DNA from: Ectobacillus antri
GTDB lineage: Bacteria > Bacillota > Bacilli > Bacillales > Bacillaceae_G
Length of the DNA: 64,000 nt
Assembly: GCF_003852715.1 (NCBI RefSeq)
Contig: NZ_RIAV01000007.1
Location: 1 to 64,000 of the forward strand
Direction: 5' to 3'
How positions within the stretch are numbered: the stretch's first letter is position 1; each line of letters starts with the position of its first letter. Made by a program: the position numbers and the translations under genes. A model generated the notes under the pieces. It was given only the letters and a program-made list of their open reading frames with translations, was not told the origin of the DNA and did not search any database. Below, piece by piece: positions 11,829 through 20,514 of this stretch.

Positions 11829-12632
11829 TTATTCGCTTACAGGTACAACCGCACCTTTATATTCTTTCTTAATGTAATCTTGAATTTCTTTAGAGTGTAG
11901 TACTTCAACTAGCTCTTTGATGCCTTTTTTGTCTTTGTCACCTTCGCGTACTGCGATGATGTTTACGTAAGGAGACTCAGAACCTTCTAACGCGATTGCA
12001 TCTTTTTGTGGGTTTAAGCCTGCATCAATTGCATAGTTTGTGTTAATAAGAACAATGTCGCCCTCTTTGTTTTCATATACCTTCGGGAGCAAACCTGCTT
12101 CTACATCTGTTTTAAACTTTAAGTTCTTTTTGTTTTCTGCGATGTCTTTTACAGTTGCTTTTGTTTTATCAACACCATCTTTGATTTTAATCAAGCCTTC
12201 TTCTTGTAGTAGAGATAACGCACGACCATGATCCGCAACAGAGCTACTCATAATAACCTCTGCATTTTCAGGCAAATCTTTTAAGTTTTTATACTTTTTA
12301 GAGTAAATACCGATTGGCTCAATGTGAATTTTTCCTGCTACTTCGAATTTGTAGCCTTTTTCCTTCATTTGTTGCTCTAAGTAAGGAATGTGCTGGAAAT
12401 AGTTTGCATCGATATCCTTGTCAGCTAGCGCTTTGTTTGGCAAGATATAATCTTGAAACTTTTTGATTTCAAGATCAATGCCCTTCTCCTCAAGAATCGG
12501 CTTTGCTTGTTCCAAAATTTCTGCGTGTGGTACGTTAGATGCACCGATTACCAGTTTATCTTCTTTTCCTCCGCAAGCAGCCAGTGAAAATGCGAATACA
12601 GCAGTAAGAGCTGTGAATAGTACTTTTTTCAT
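11829..12632 (-). CDS. metQ: Methionine-binding lipoprotein MetQ
   Basis: A 267-residue NlpA-family substrate-binding lipoprotein. The signal peptide has the lipobox SLAAC, followed by GGKEDKLVIGAS, and the body contains the family motif NYFQHIPYLEQQ. It captures methionine outside the membrane and delivers it to MetNP. Third gene of metNPQ; the whole operon is preceded by a SAM-I riboswitch, which predicts expression when SAM is low. Confidence 0.95.
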   Translation of the reverse strand: MKKVLFTALTAVFAFSLAACGGKEDKLVIGASNVPHAEILEQAKPILEEKGIDLEIKKFQDYILPNKALADKDIDANYFQHIPYLEQQMKEKGYKFEVAGKIHIEPIGIYSKKYKNLKDLPENAEVIMSSSVADHGRALSLLQEEGLIKIKDGVDKTKATVKDIAENKKNLKFKTDVEAGLLPKVYENKEGDIVLINTNYAIDAGLNPQKDAIALEGSESPYVNIIAVREGDKDKKGIKELVEVLHSKEIQDYIKKEYKGAVVPVSE

Positions 12633-12706
12633 GTCTCTTTATCTCCTTTTTAAAAATTTTGAATTTTGTTTTTATAAGAAACTTCGGCGCAGAGCACCAA
12701 AGTATT

Positions 12707-13372
12707 CTATCGTTTGTCAAGGCGTGCTGTAATTCGATCGCCAATGAATTGTAAAATAAACACAATAACCAAAATCAACACAGTGGCAACCAAGGTCACA
12801 TCATTATTTGAACGCTGAAAACCTTCTAGATATGCTAAATTGCCAAGTCCTCCTGCCCCTACTACACCAGCCATCGCTGTATACCCGACAAGTGCAATTG
12901 TTGTAACGGTAATACCGGATACAAGTGCGGGCATAGATTCTGGAATCAATACTTTAAAAATAATCGTGCTTGTACTCGCCCCCATTGCGCGTGACGCTTC
13001 AATTACACCTTTATCAATTTCACGAAGCGCAATTTCCACCATACGACCATAAAACGGTGCTGCACCGATGATTAACGCAGGAAGCGCAGCATTTGCACCT
13101 AAGATTGTACCAACTATAAACTTAGTAAATGGTAACAATAAAATAATTAAAATGATGAACGGAATAGAGCGGAAAATATTCACAAAGGCGCCAATAATCG
13201 TATTGAGCGACTTGTTCTCCCAAAGGTTTCCCTTGCCCGTCATAAACAGTAGCAAACCTAGCACAAGACCAAGAATACATGTGGCAAACGCTGCAATGAG
13301 CGTCATATATATCGTTTCCCAAGAAGCAAGAGCCATTTCCGCCCAATCTACATTTGGAAATAACTTATCCAT
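12707..13372 (-). CDS. metP: Methionine ABC transporter permease MetP
   Basis: A 221-residue inner-membrane permease of the MetI family. Five hydrophobic segments are visible, and the EAA loop that contacts the ATPase is EASRAMGASTSTIIFKVLIPE. It overlaps the metN stop by 8 nt (ATGGATAA), typical of coupled translation. Called metP to follow B. subtilis usage; E. coli metI is the equivalent. Confidence 0.95.
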   Translation of the reverse strand: MDKLFPNVDWAEMALASWETIYMTLIAAFATCILGLVLGLLLFMTGKGNLWENKSLNTIIGAFVNIFRSIPFIILIILLLPFTKFIVGTILGANAALPALIIGAAPFYGRMVEIALREIDKGVIEASRAMGASTSTIIFKVLIPESMPALVSGITVTTIALVGYTAMAGVVGAGGLGNLAYLEGFQRSNNDVTLVATVLILVIVFILQFIGDRITARLDKR

Positions 13373-14390
13373 TTGTAATTACCTCCATATCTACAAGTCT
13401 TTCCTTCATGAAGGCAATTGCCTTATCAATCTCCTCTTGCGAACCATTTAATTGTACGACTAAATTGCCGTAGGAGCCGTTCGACATTTGCGAGATTTTC
13501 CCTTGCAAAATGTTCACTTCTAGATTATTGTTGCGAATCATCTCATACAAGAATGGCTGCTCAATAGACTCGCCTGTAAACTTCAGACGAACAATTCGAC
13601 CGCTAGGATGTTTCTCTGTTAGGTGTTCAATTGCTTCCTTTGTATCAGCAACATCTGTTACCTGCTTAACAAAGCGCTTGGTAATTTCTTGCTGTGGATT
13701 GCGGAACACCTCAAGAACCTCACCCATCTCAACAATACGCCCCTGTTCCATCACAGCAACGCGACCGCAAAGCTTTTGGATAACATGCATTTCATGTGTG
13801 ATTAAAACAATTGTTAGTCCTAAACGTTTATTAATATCCAAAAGTAAATCTAAAATTTGATCTGTTGTTTCCGGGTCTAGTGCCGAAGTAGCTTCATCGC
13901 AAAGCAATACTTTCGGATTATTGGCAAGAGCGCGTGCAATCCCCACTCGTTGCTTTTGTCCGCCGCTCAATTGTGACGGATATGCATTCTCTCTACCTTC
14001 TAGACCAACAAGACGAATCAGTTCCTCTACACGCTTTTGACGCTCCTCTTTAGCAACACCTGCAATTTCTAATGGAAATGCAATATTTTCACGAACTGTG
14101 CGCGACCATAATAGGTTAAAATGCTGAAAGATCATCCCAATTTCCTGACGCGCCTCGCGCAACTCTTTTCCTTTAATCGCAGAAATCACACGATTGCCGA
14201 TTGAAATACGTCCCGATGTTGGCTTCTCAAGCTGATTCAGCATACGGATTAAAGAACTCTTACCAGCACCGCTGTAACCAATAATCCCAAAGATTTCACC
14301 GCTTTTAATCGTAAAACTCACATCCTGCACAGCCGTTACATCGCCATGCTTGGCACGATATATTTTTTGTACCTGTTCAAGTACAATCAT
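13365..14390 (-). CDS. metN: Methionine ABC transporter ATPase MetN
   Basis: A 341-residue ATPase. Walker A GYSGAGKSS, signature LSGGQKQR, Walker B VLLCDEATSALD and H-loop ITHEMH are all intact. The C-terminal 90 residues form the NIL domain (GNLVVQLNGSQEEIDKAIAF), which binds methionine and causes trans-inhibition in homologues. So uptake is controlled both by the riboswitch and allosterically. Confidence 0.96.
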   Translation of the reverse strand: MIVLEQVQKIYRAKHGDVTAVQDVSFTIKSGEIFGIIGYSGAGKSSLIRMLNQLEKPTSGRISIGNRVISAIKGKELREARQEIGMIFQHFNLLWSRTVRENIAFPLEIAGVAKEERQKRVEELIRLVGLEGRENAYPSQLSGGQKQRVGIARALANNPKVLLCDEATSALDPETTDQILDLLLDINKRLGLTIVLITHEMHVIQKLCGRVAVMEQGRIVEMGEVLEVFRNPQQEITKRFVKQVTDVADTKEAIEHLTEKHPSGRIVRLKFTGESIEQPFLYEMIRNNNLEVNILQGKISQMSNGSYGNLVVQLNGSQEEIDKAIAFMKERLVDMEVITNG

Positions 14391-14476
14391 GTTTTCACCC
14401 CATTTTCTTTATACGTATATAATCTAACCCGCAACGTCCTTCTTACAGTTGGCTTTCAGCGGCCTGTTTACATAAA

Positions 14477-14508
14477 AAAACCTTTCCGCGCATGAGCAGA
14501 AAGGTTTT
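14477..14508 (-). terminator. Riboswitch-controlled terminator of metN leader
   Basis: Perfect 10-bp stem AAAACCTTTC/GAAAGGTTTT followed on the minus strand by a seven-T run, located between the SAM-I aptamer and metN. Confidence 0.88.
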
Positions 14509-14529
14509 GAGCATTCGTCAATAAGCCTT

Positions 14530-14644
14530 TCTCTCATCTCTCAAAGCATGCGCTTTGCAGGAATTGGCACCATTTCAACACGATTGTTGACGGTTGCCGG
14601 GCTTCACAGGGCTCAGTCCCTCCACCTCTCTTGATAAGAGAAAT
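14530..14644 (-). promoter_or_regulatory. SAM-I riboswitch (S-box) of metNPQ
   Basis: On the minus strand the leader contains CTTATCAAGAGAGGTGGAGG, then GGACTG, then GAAGCCCGGCAACC, and GGTGCCAATTCCTGC, all in the order of the S-box aptamer. P1 is formed by TCTCTTATC with GATGAGAGA (one G-U pair). A classical intrinsic terminator follows. SAM binding should favour the terminator and shut off metNPQ. Confidence 0.95.
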
Positions 14645-14664
14645 CAGACATAGTTGTCTGATTT
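14641..14664 (-). promoter_or_regulatory. Perfect 10-bp inverted repeat at the metNPQ start site
   Basis: AAATCAGACA-TAGT-TGTCTGATTT. It lies between a TACAAT -10-like hexamer (minus strand, 14665-14670) and the S-box, so it spans the predicted transcription start. A further TGTCTGATT occurs at 14713-14721. Could be an operator, or a 5' hairpin of the leader RNA. No T-run follows it in either direction that would make it a good terminator. Confidence 0.5.
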
Positions 14665-14790
14665 ATTGTATAAAAATAATATTGTTGCATGACATGATTT
14701 GAATTTTATCAATGTCTGATTATATTGTCAATACGGAAATAGTTATTTTTTCTGAGTTTTTGCATATATTGCTTCAATTACTCTACATAA

Positions 14791-15354
14791 CTATAACGCC
14801 AAGAGTACATCTTCTGTAGTAACAATCGTTGCAAACTCTTCATGAAGGTTTACCATTGTCATATTATGAATGTCTTGTGCTTTATAAAGTCGCCCATCTG
14901 GTCCAATTCGATCAAATGTTGCAGTAGCATCAGAAACAAGAAACGGCGAAAAGCCCATATTGCCCGCCATACGTGTTGTCGTTTCTACGCAATGATTTGT
15001 CGTTAAGCCAACAATTACTACATTTTGTGCCGCTAATTCACGTAAGAGTGCTTCTAAATTCGTGTCAATGAAAGAACTATTCACTGTTTTTGTAACAACA
15101 TATTCATGAGGAAGCGGCTCAAAGCCGACTTGAAACTCTCTTAATTCTCTTTCACGCACAGACCAAGTTTCAGGAGGCGTGGGTGAAATATGTTGAATAA
15201 AAATAACAGGTCTTTGAGAGTTCCGCCATCCTTCTAAAAGACGTAGCATATTCCTTTCAGCATCTAGATTGTTACGCTTTCCCCAGTGGGGCTGTAAAAA
15301 AAACTTTTGAACATCAATAATAATTAAAGGCACATTTTTGAAAAGAGTGTTCAT
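14791..15354 (-). CDS. Isochorismatase/cysteine-hydrolase family protein
   Basis: A 187-residue Rossmann-like hydrolase of the isochorismatase superfamily. The catalytic aspartate is in LIIIDVQKF, a lysine occurs in VVTKTVNSSF, and the nucleophile cysteine in GLTTNHCVETT followed by the cis-peptide type TTR region. Superfamily members include nicotinamidases and N-carbamoyl hydrolases; the substrate cannot be told from sequence. It is divergent from an Lrp/AsnC regulator, suggesting that the regulator controls it. The ATG at 15354 has a GGGGGAA ribosome site. Confidence 0.82.
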   Translation of the reverse strand: MNTLFKNVPLIIIDVQKFFLQPHWGKRNNLDAERNMLRLLEGWRNSQRPVIFIQHISPTPPETWSVRERELREFQVGFEPLPHEYVVTKTVNSSFIDTNLEALLRELAAQNVVIVGLTTNHCVETTTRMAGNMGFSPFLVSDATATFDRIGPDGRLYKAQDIHNMTMVNLHEEFATIVTTEDVLLAL

Positions 15355-15448
15355 ATATCTTCCCCCATTATGTGTAATATCTTTATTTTAGTATTGATAT
15401 ACATCTAGTTAAACGAGATAATGAAAGTAATTCCTGGTAATCACCTAG

Positions 15449-15464
15449 TATTTATTAATAAATA
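15449..15464. promoter_or_regulatory. 16-bp AT-only palindrome in the Lrp/hydrolase divergent promoter
   Basis: TATTTATTAATAAATA is a perfect palindrome about 33 bp upstream of the Lrp start codon and about 95 bp from the divergent hydrolase. AT-rich dyads are typical of Lrp-family operators, so this is a candidate autoregulatory site. Confidence 0.4.
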
Positions 15465-15496
15465 AGCATAAAAAACTAAAATAAAAAGGAGATACT

Positions 15497-15925
15497 ATGA
15501 TTGATGAAATCGATGAACTCATTATAGAGGGCCTGCGTGAAAATGCACGTATATCTATTACAGAGTTAAGTAAACAAATTAGATTATCAGCACCATCGGT
15601 TACGGAAAGAATCAAAAAACTTGAAGATAGAGGTGTAATTGAGGGATATACAGTTAAAATTAACCACAAAAAGCTCGGTAAGCATATTACAGCATATATT
15701 TTATTCGATACACATAGATGTCAGCAGTTTGTTCAATTTTGTCAATCATATACGGACGTAACGGAATGTCATCGTCTTGCTGGTCAATACAGCTACTTAG
15801 TAAAAATCGTGACCGAGGATATAACAACTCTAGAGTCTTTTATTGATAAAGCTATGTACTACGGCAAATCTTCTACTCTCATTGTTTTATCCTCACCAAT
15901 TACCCATAGGGAAACCATTAGATAA
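15497..15925 (+). CDS. Lrp/AsnC family transcriptional regulator
   Basis: A 142-residue regulator with an N-terminal winged HTH (IDELIIEGLRENARISITELSK, recognition helix SAPSVTERIKKLE) and a C-terminal RAM effector domain (HRLAGQYSYLVKIVTEDITTLESF). AAAAAGGAG precedes the ATG. Divergent from the isochorismatase-like gene; the pair probably forms a local regulatory module responding to an amino acid or a similar metabolite. Confidence 0.9.
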   Translation: MIDEIDELIIEGLRENARISITELSKQIRLSAPSVTERIKKLEDRGVIEGYTVKINHKKLGKHITAYILFDTHRCQQFVQFCQSYTDVTECHRLAGQYSYLVKIVTEDITTLESFIDKAMYYGKSSTLIVLSSPITHRETIR

Positions 15926-15960
15926 GCATAAAATCCGGCGCTACGGCCGGATTTTATGCT
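15925..15960. terminator. Bidirectional intrinsic terminator
   Basis: 14-bp perfect stem AGCATAAAATCCGG/CCGGATTTTATGCT between convergent lrp-like and yusD-like genes; it overlaps the stop codon of the latter. Confidence 0.82.
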
Positions 15961-16280
15961 GCGGGACGATACAGATAAAAGAGGGATTCAAGCAGTAATA
16001 ATGTACGATATGTCCCTTTATACGTTGCTCCTTTCATTCTTACGAGCATCTGCAGACGTATACCTGTTGTAAGCGATCGTAAATCATCTTCATGTGAAAA
16101 TTGAAGACAATCGCTCACATCGGATGCTTCTGAAATATGCAGTCCTGTCTTAGAAATATGCAACGTACAAGCTTCGTTTCCCATATCCACACGCACCTTG
16201 ATTTCCTGAAGCGGTAACAAAGGCCCTACATAATCCTGTGCATTGACGTATTCAATAAATGACAGCAATCGCTCCTTCAC
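15954..16280 (-). CDS. yusD: YusD-like small protein (possible SCP2-like)
   Basis: A 108-residue soluble protein. An in-frame GTG at 16289 exists, but GGGAG sits 8 nt before the GTG at 16280, which is taken as the start. No membrane segment. By position (downstream of the yusE-yusF pair and beside metNPQ) it matches B. subtilis yusD, which I recall being annotated as SCP2 sterol-binding-like in relatives. Alternating hydrophobic strands (IKVRVDMGNEACTLHISKTG) fit a small alpha/beta fold, but the function is unknown. Confidence 0.6.
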   Translation of the reverse strand: MKERLLSFIEYVNAQDYVGPLLPLQEIKVRVDMGNEACTLHISKTGLHISEASDVSDCLQFSHEDDLRSLTTGIRLQMLVRMKGATYKGTYRTLLLLESLFYLYRPAA

Positions 16281-16347
16281 TTGTATCACTCCCGCACGAT
16301 TTTTTATACTTATTCCCTATTCGTGCGGCTTGTTCCTTGTCTAATCA

Positions 16348-16387
16348 CTCGACAAATTCCCTTGTATTTCCCAAGAAATATGTCGAG
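16348..16387. other. Long imperfect stem-loop after yusE
   Basis: CTCGACA...TGTCGAG with further partial pairing toward the loop. Lies directly after the yusE stop on the minus strand. No clear T-run, so it may act as an RNA 3' stabiliser or weak terminator. Confidence 0.4.
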
Positions 16388-16390
16388 CTG

Positions 16391-16690
16391 TCATTTTAGC
16401 TCATCATACAAATAATTCACTGATTGAAACGCATAAATTTGCTTGTCCACTTTTCCTTCGTGAAGCACCAATAAGCAAGGTACGCTTGCGATTTCATATG
16501 TACGCGCCAAATCTGGCGCATAGTTGAGATCTACCATACCAATTTCTAATTCAGGCAAAGCCGCTTCCACAACCGTCAGCATTTTTTTCGCAAGCTGACA
16601 TGTTCCGCAAAGCGGCGTATGCGCATATAACACTGTCTTACCAGGCTCAATCGCCCGTTTCATTGCTTCTTGTTCCGTCCACTCTATCAT
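16391..16690 (-). CDS. yusE: Thioredoxin-like protein YusE
   Basis: A 99-residue thioredoxin-fold protein. The active-site motif is CGTC (HTPLCGTCQLAKKM), and the cis-proline is in IASVPCLLVLHEG. AAGGA lies 8 nt before the ATG at 16690, so this start is preferred over the ATG at 16699. Two bases after the yusF stop, so they are co-transcribed. Cytoplasmic disulfide reductase activity is likely; partner unknown. Confidence 0.85.
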   Translation of the reverse strand: MIEWTEQEAMKRAIEPGKTVLYAHTPLCGTCQLAKKMLTVVEAALPELEIGMVDLNYAPDLARTYEIASVPCLLVLHEGKVDKQIYAFQSVNYLYDELK

Positions 16691-16701
16691 GCTATCCATC
16701 C

Positions 16702-17043
16702 TTATAAATACTCGGTATAAATATCAATGTCCGCTCCTAACAGAACACTGGCAAGATGCTGCACAGGCGCTGTTGCCACCTCACGATACGAGCGGTCAAT
16801 ATACAGATGCTCCGCATGTGGAAATTCACGTTTAAATTGCTTGCGAAGCTTCTCTCCAGCTTCATCGGCATCGACAAGGACGTACACTTCTTTATCAAAA
16901 AACTGTTCAATCATATCATCTAGCTTGGACAAACTGATGGTGCCGTTTGTACACACAATTTCTACAGGCTCTTTAATAAGTGTCGCAATCTTTTTCTTAT
17001 CTGATTTTCCTTCCACAATTATTACTTTTTCCACTTCTATCAC
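16702..17043 (-). CDS. yusF: Toprim domain protein YusF
   Basis: A 113-residue single-domain Toprim protein, similar to the small RNase M5/primase-like group. The conserved acidic residues are in IIVEGKSDKKK and the DxD motif is in YVLVDADEAGEK. GTG start at 17043 after AGGTGAT. Toprim domains bind Mg2+ and act on nucleic acid phosphodiesters, but the substrate of YusF is not known. Forms a two-gene unit with yusE. Confidence 0.85.
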   Translation of the reverse strand: MIEVEKVIIVEGKSDKKKIATLIKEPVEIVCTNGTISLSKLDDMIEQFFDKEVYVLVDADEAGEKLRKQFKREFPHAEHLYIDRSYREVATAPVQHLASVLLGADIDIYTEYL

Positions 17044-17220
17044 TCGGCATCACCTGACTCATTTAGACTATGATACAACTTTAGTATATAGTATATTCTG
17101 TACTTTCGTCTTGTTTCCTGTCTGTTGTGGAATGCGACACTTTTCTGTAGCTTTCCCGCTTTTCTACAAAAGCAAATATCCACTTTTTGTGCGAAAAATG
17201 GACATTCTTTATGCAAGTTG

Positions 17221-17282
17221 TGCTTATTCCGGTCAGTTTCATGCTTATTCCGGTCAGTTTCATGCTTATTCCGGTCAGTTTA
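17221..17282. repeat. 21-bp tandem repeat array A (3 units)
   Basis: Three identical head-to-tail 21-bp units with core TTCCGGTCAGTTTCATGC, the last lacking its final base. It lies between the gcvH terminator and the yusF start. Same period and skeleton (GG-Y-S-R-N-TTTC) as arrays B and C in this window. Short reading frames through it translate to repeated MKLTGIS and are not real. Confidence 0.9.
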
Positions 17283-17285
17283 AAA

Positions 17286-17313
17286 AGGCCCTTACCGCGA
17301 TGCGGTAGGGCCT
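17286..17313 (-). terminator. Terminator of gcvH
   Basis: Stem AGGCCCTTACCGC / GCGGTAGGGCCT with one bulged base, followed on the minus strand by TTTTTAAA. Directly adjoins repeat array A. Confidence 0.82.
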
Positions 17314-17320
17314 GTAGGCG

Positions 17321-17704
17321 TTAGCCTTGATTTGTCATTTCTTCGTATTGCTCTGCATTCATCAAACTTTCTACTTCACTCATGTCAGATACTTCTAGAA
17401 CAATCATCCAAGCGTCTCCATACGGTGATTCATTTACAAGCTCAGGGCTATCTCCAAGTGCGTCGTTGACTTGTACCACTTTGCCGCTTACAGGTGCATA
17501 CAGCTCAGATACGGTTTTAACTGATTCAACGCTGCCGAACGGCTCGTTTACTTTCACTTCTGCACCAACTTCTGGAAGCTCTACGAATACAATATCGCCA
17601 AGCTCATGTTGTGCAAAATCAGTAATACCAACAATTACCTTGCCGTCTTCAATTTTAACCCACTCGTGTTCTTCTGAATAACGTAATTCTTTAGGAATGC
17701 TCAT
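17321..17704 (-). CDS. gcvH: Glycine cleavage system H protein
   Basis: A 127-residue lipoyl carrier protein. The lipoylated lysine is in [20 protein letters not shown] at 17704 has GGAGGGG 6 nt upstream; the longer frame to 17803 adds an unlikely N-terminus. Carries the aminomethyl intermediate in glycine cleavage and in Bacillus also serves as a lipoyl relay from LipM/LipL to E2 proteins, a process involving LipA encoded in this window. Confidence 0.96.
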   Translation of the reverse strand: MSIPKELRYSEEHEWVKIEDGKVIVGITDFAQHELGDIVFVELPEVGAEVKVNEPFGSVESVKTVSELYAPVSGKVVQVNDALGDSPELVNESPYGDAWMIVLEVSDMSEVESLMNAEQYEEMTNQG

Positions 17705-17762
17705 GTAAGTCCCCTCCATGTGAGTGTTATTATTATGTAAATACCAAATCGGTATTTCTCCC

Positions 17763-18119
17763 TTATAACCACATTTTCTCGAATTGCTCTTCGTTAAATC
17801 CAACAGTTACTTTTTTACCATCAGACACAATCGGTCGCTTAATGAGCATACCGTCAGAAGCTAAAAGAGCAAGCATCTCTTCTTCGCTCATATCCTTTAA
17901 ACGATCCTTTAGTCCAAGCTCGCGATATTTCATACCGCTTGTATTAAAAAATTTCTTCAGCTCCAAGCCGCTTGTTGCGTACAACACCGCAAGTGTTTCT
18001 TTTGTTGGCGGATTTTCTACCAGATGAACCGCTTCATACGCAACATCCTTTTCATCTAGCCATTTCTTTGCTTTTTGGCATGTTCCGCATTTGGGATATG
18101 TATAAAATGTTACTACCAT
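17763..18119 (-). CDS. yusI: Spx/ArsC-family protein YusI
   Basis: A 118-residue thioredoxin-fold ArsC/Spx/MgsR family protein with CxxC ([13 protein letters not shown]) near the N-terminus and [14 protein letters not shown] near the C-terminus, corresponding to the RPI segment of the family. ATG at 18119 gives the usual length; a GTG at 18131 is an alternative. Upstream of gcvH in the same direction, matching B. subtilis yusI-gcvH. Likely a reductase-like or redox-sensing protein; role unknown. Confidence 0.82.
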   Translation of the reverse strand: MVVTFYTYPKCGTCQKAKKWLDEKDVAYEAVHLVENPPTKETLAVLYATSGLELKKFFNTSGMKYRELGLKDRLKDMSEEEMLALLASDGMLIKRPIVSDGKKVTVGFNEEQFEKMWL

Positions 18120-18255
18120 CTCTTCACCCACTTCTTCTTTATGCCCTATTTTAACACAGAGCTATACATTTTTCATATCCTACGTTCAAACTTTATATAT
18201 TCGTCACACTCATCATGCATCCTGCAATGATTATATTTTACACAATGCGTTTTGA

Positions 18256-18545
18256 GATGAACAATGTATGGTGATGGTACAACATTCATTCCGGCGCACT
18301 TGATGTTATCGCACACGAATTAACACATGCTGTAACAGAAAATCATTCAACCTAATCTATCAAAATGAATCGCGCACCTTGAATAAAGCAACTTCTGATA
18401 TTTTCGGAGCAATTGTAGAGTATTACGATAACAATAATCCAAATTATAAAATCGGCGAAGGAGGAACTGATGATTATTTCAATAATCTAGAAGGCGCACC
18501 TGGCTCTATCATCGAGATTATGTGTCACGCTGCTTATGTAAATTA
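18256..18545 (+). pseudogene. Remnant of a thermolysin-like neutral protease (M4)
   Basis: Fragments in shifting frames are clearly bacillolysin: YGDGTTFIP, then [16 protein letters not shown] with the intact zinc motif HELTH (18314-18328), then LIYQNES, then [28 protein letters not shown] (described in parts). At least two frameshifts, a stop after the HELTH segment, and absence of the signal peptide, propeptide and C-terminal catalytic histidine region. It is a decayed secreted protease between yusI and fadE, where B. subtilis has none. Confidence 0.82.
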
Positions 18546-18638
18546 ATTGTCATCTTACTGCGATAAACGTATGGATGAGACAGAACTTTTAATCCATAGC
18601 TCCGCCACCTCGATTTGTGTTAGTCTGACAATAATGTA

Positions 18639-18664
18639 AAAGCCCCCTCGACCAAGGGGGCTTT
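18639..18664 (-). terminator. Terminator of fadNAE
   Basis: 10-bp perfect stem AAAGCCCCCT/AGGGGGCTTT just after the fadE stop. Confidence 0.85.
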
Positions 18665-18668
18665 ATTA

Positions 18669-20456
18669 TTATAGAACGTATTTCTCTTCTGCTAGCAATT
18701 TCGCTGCGATTTCGCGTTTTTTCGCGATTACGTTTACTGGTGTATAACGTGTAAATTTACGTAATGCTGATAGCATCATGCGAAGTGTATCGCCGTTTTC
18801 TGTCGCAATTAGCGTTTCCTTTGCATGCGCTTCAATTTCATTGAACGCTTCTTGACAGAATACTTGTGTATAAAGCAGCTTTTGATTACTCTTTTCCAAA
18901 CCTGTTGTTTTAATCGCTTTTTCTGTACGAAGGACTGCGGACTCCATGGCATACAGGTTATTGACGATATCAGCAATATTCACAAGTACTTCTTGCTCTT
19001 TATCAAGCGCTTTGCCATACTTTTGTACTGCAAGACCAGCAATCATCAAGCCAATTTTCTTCGCATTGCGCACTAAATACTTTTCTTGTGCTAATGGCTC
19101 ATCGCCCACTTCTTCTGGCATCAGCATCATAAGCTCTTCCTGCAACTGCTGTGCTTTTTGAAGCAATGGCAACTCTCCCTTCATTGCCTTGCGAAGGAAT
19201 GTACCAGGTACAATCAAACGATTGATTTCATTTGTTCCTTCAAAAATACGGTTAATACGGGAATCACGGTACATTCTTTCAATCTCGTATTCTGCCATAA
19301 AGCCGTAGCCACCGTGAATTTGTACACCTTCATCCACCACATAATCAAGAACCTCAGAACCGAATACTTTATTCAAAGAGCACTCAATCGCATACTCTGC
19401 GATAGAATCCGCTACTGCTTTCCCATTTTTCACTTCTTCATCTGTTAATGTGCTCATACGAGCTTCGAATAAACCAACTGTACGATATACAGAGCTCTCT
19501 GCTGCATAAATTTTCGCAGCCATATTTGCCAACTTTTCTTGAATAAGCGGGAAGCGGCCAATCGGTTGCTTAAATTGCTGACGTTGATTTGCATATTGTA
19601 CAGAGATTTCAAGTGCACGCTTGGAAGATCCCACCGTACCTACACCTAATTTGTAACGACCGATATTCAAAATATTGAATGCAATTACGTGACCTTTGCC
19701 AATTTCTCCGAGTACGTTTTCTTTTGGTACAAGTGCATCTTCTAAGATTAATGTACGTGTAGAAGAACATTTGATACCCATTTTCTTTTCCTCAGGGCTT
19801 GTGGATACACCTGGGAAATCACGCTCTACGATAAATGCTGTGAAATGTTCGCCATCCACTTTTGCATATACAACAAATACGTCTGCGAATGCGGAGTTTG
19901 TAATCCATTGCTTTTCGCCGTTTAGTACGTAATGTGTACCTTCTGCGTTCAAGCGAGCTGTTGTTTTTGCACCTAACGCGTCAGAACCAGAACCTGGCTC
20001 AGTTAATGCATATGCTGCCAGCTTCTCACCTGTTGCAAGAGCAGGAAGATATTGCTGCTTTTGCGCTTCGTTACCAAACAATACGATTGGAAGTGAACCG
20101 ATACCAACGTGCGCCCCGTGCGTAATCGCAAAGCCGCCTGCACGAGAAAACTTTTCAGAGATTAATGCGGAGCTAATTTTATCAAGACCGATACCACCGT
20201 ATTCCTCTGGAACGTCAGCACCTAAAAGACCCAGCTCGCCCGCTTCCTTCAACAAACGTACAGAGCGATCAAACTCATGCTTTTCAAGATACTCAAGTTC
20301 TGGCAATACTTCGTTTACCACAAAGTCTTCTGTTGTTTTTGCAATTAATTTATGCTCATCTGTGTAATCTTCCGGTGTGAACACTTGCTCAAATGTAATG
20401 TCATCAACTAAAAAGCTACCGCCCTTTACTGCGCTACTGATTGTTGTTTTTTCCAT
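18669..20456 (-). CDS. fadE: Acyl-CoA dehydrogenase FadE
   Basis: A 595-residue flavoprotein that makes the trans-2 double bond of acyl-CoA. FAD/substrate motifs are visible ([25 protein letters not shown], the catalytic-base region [22 protein letters not shown]). It is longer than the usual 380 residues because of a C-terminal helical extension (about residues 420-595), as in B. subtilis YusJ/FadE. Third gene of fadN-fadA-fadE, 58 nt after fadA. Confidence 0.94.
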   Translation of the reverse strand: MEKTTISSAVKGGSFLVDDITFEQVFTPEDYTDEHKLIAKTTEDFVVNEVLPELEYLEKHEFDRSVRLLKEAGELGLLGADVPEEYGGIGLDKISSALISEKFSRAGGFAITHGAHVGIGSLPIVLFGNEAQKQQYLPALATGEKLAAYALTEPGSGSDALGAKTTARLNAEGTHYVLNGEKQWITNSAFADVFVVYAKVDGEHFTAFIVERDFPGVSTSPEEKKMGIKCSSTRTLILEDALVPKENVLGEIGKGHVIAFNILNIGRYKLGVGTVGSSKRALEISVQYANQRQQFKQPIGRFPLIQEKLANMAAKIYAAESSVYRTVGLFEARMSTLTDEEVKNGKAVADSIAEYAIECSLNKVFGSEVLDYVVDEGVQIHGGYGFMAEYEIERMYRDSRINRIFEGTNEINRLIVPGTFLRKAMKGELPLLQKAQQLQEELMMLMPEEVGDEPLAQEKYLVRNAKKIGLMIAGLAVQKYGKALDKEQEVLVNIADIVNNLYAMESAVLRTEKAIKTTGLEKSNQKLLYTQVFCQEAFNEIEAHAKETLIATENGDTLRMMLSALRKFTRYTPVNVIAKKREIAAKLLAEEKYVL

Positions 20457-20514
20457 TTGGAATGCCTCCTGTTTTCATTATGTGGATAATACCCTCCGAG
20501 GAGGGCTCAGATAA

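Noticed and set aside
17081-17263. 60-aa minus-strand frame starting MKLTGISMKLTGIST
   Set aside because: Translation of repeat array A without a ribosome site.
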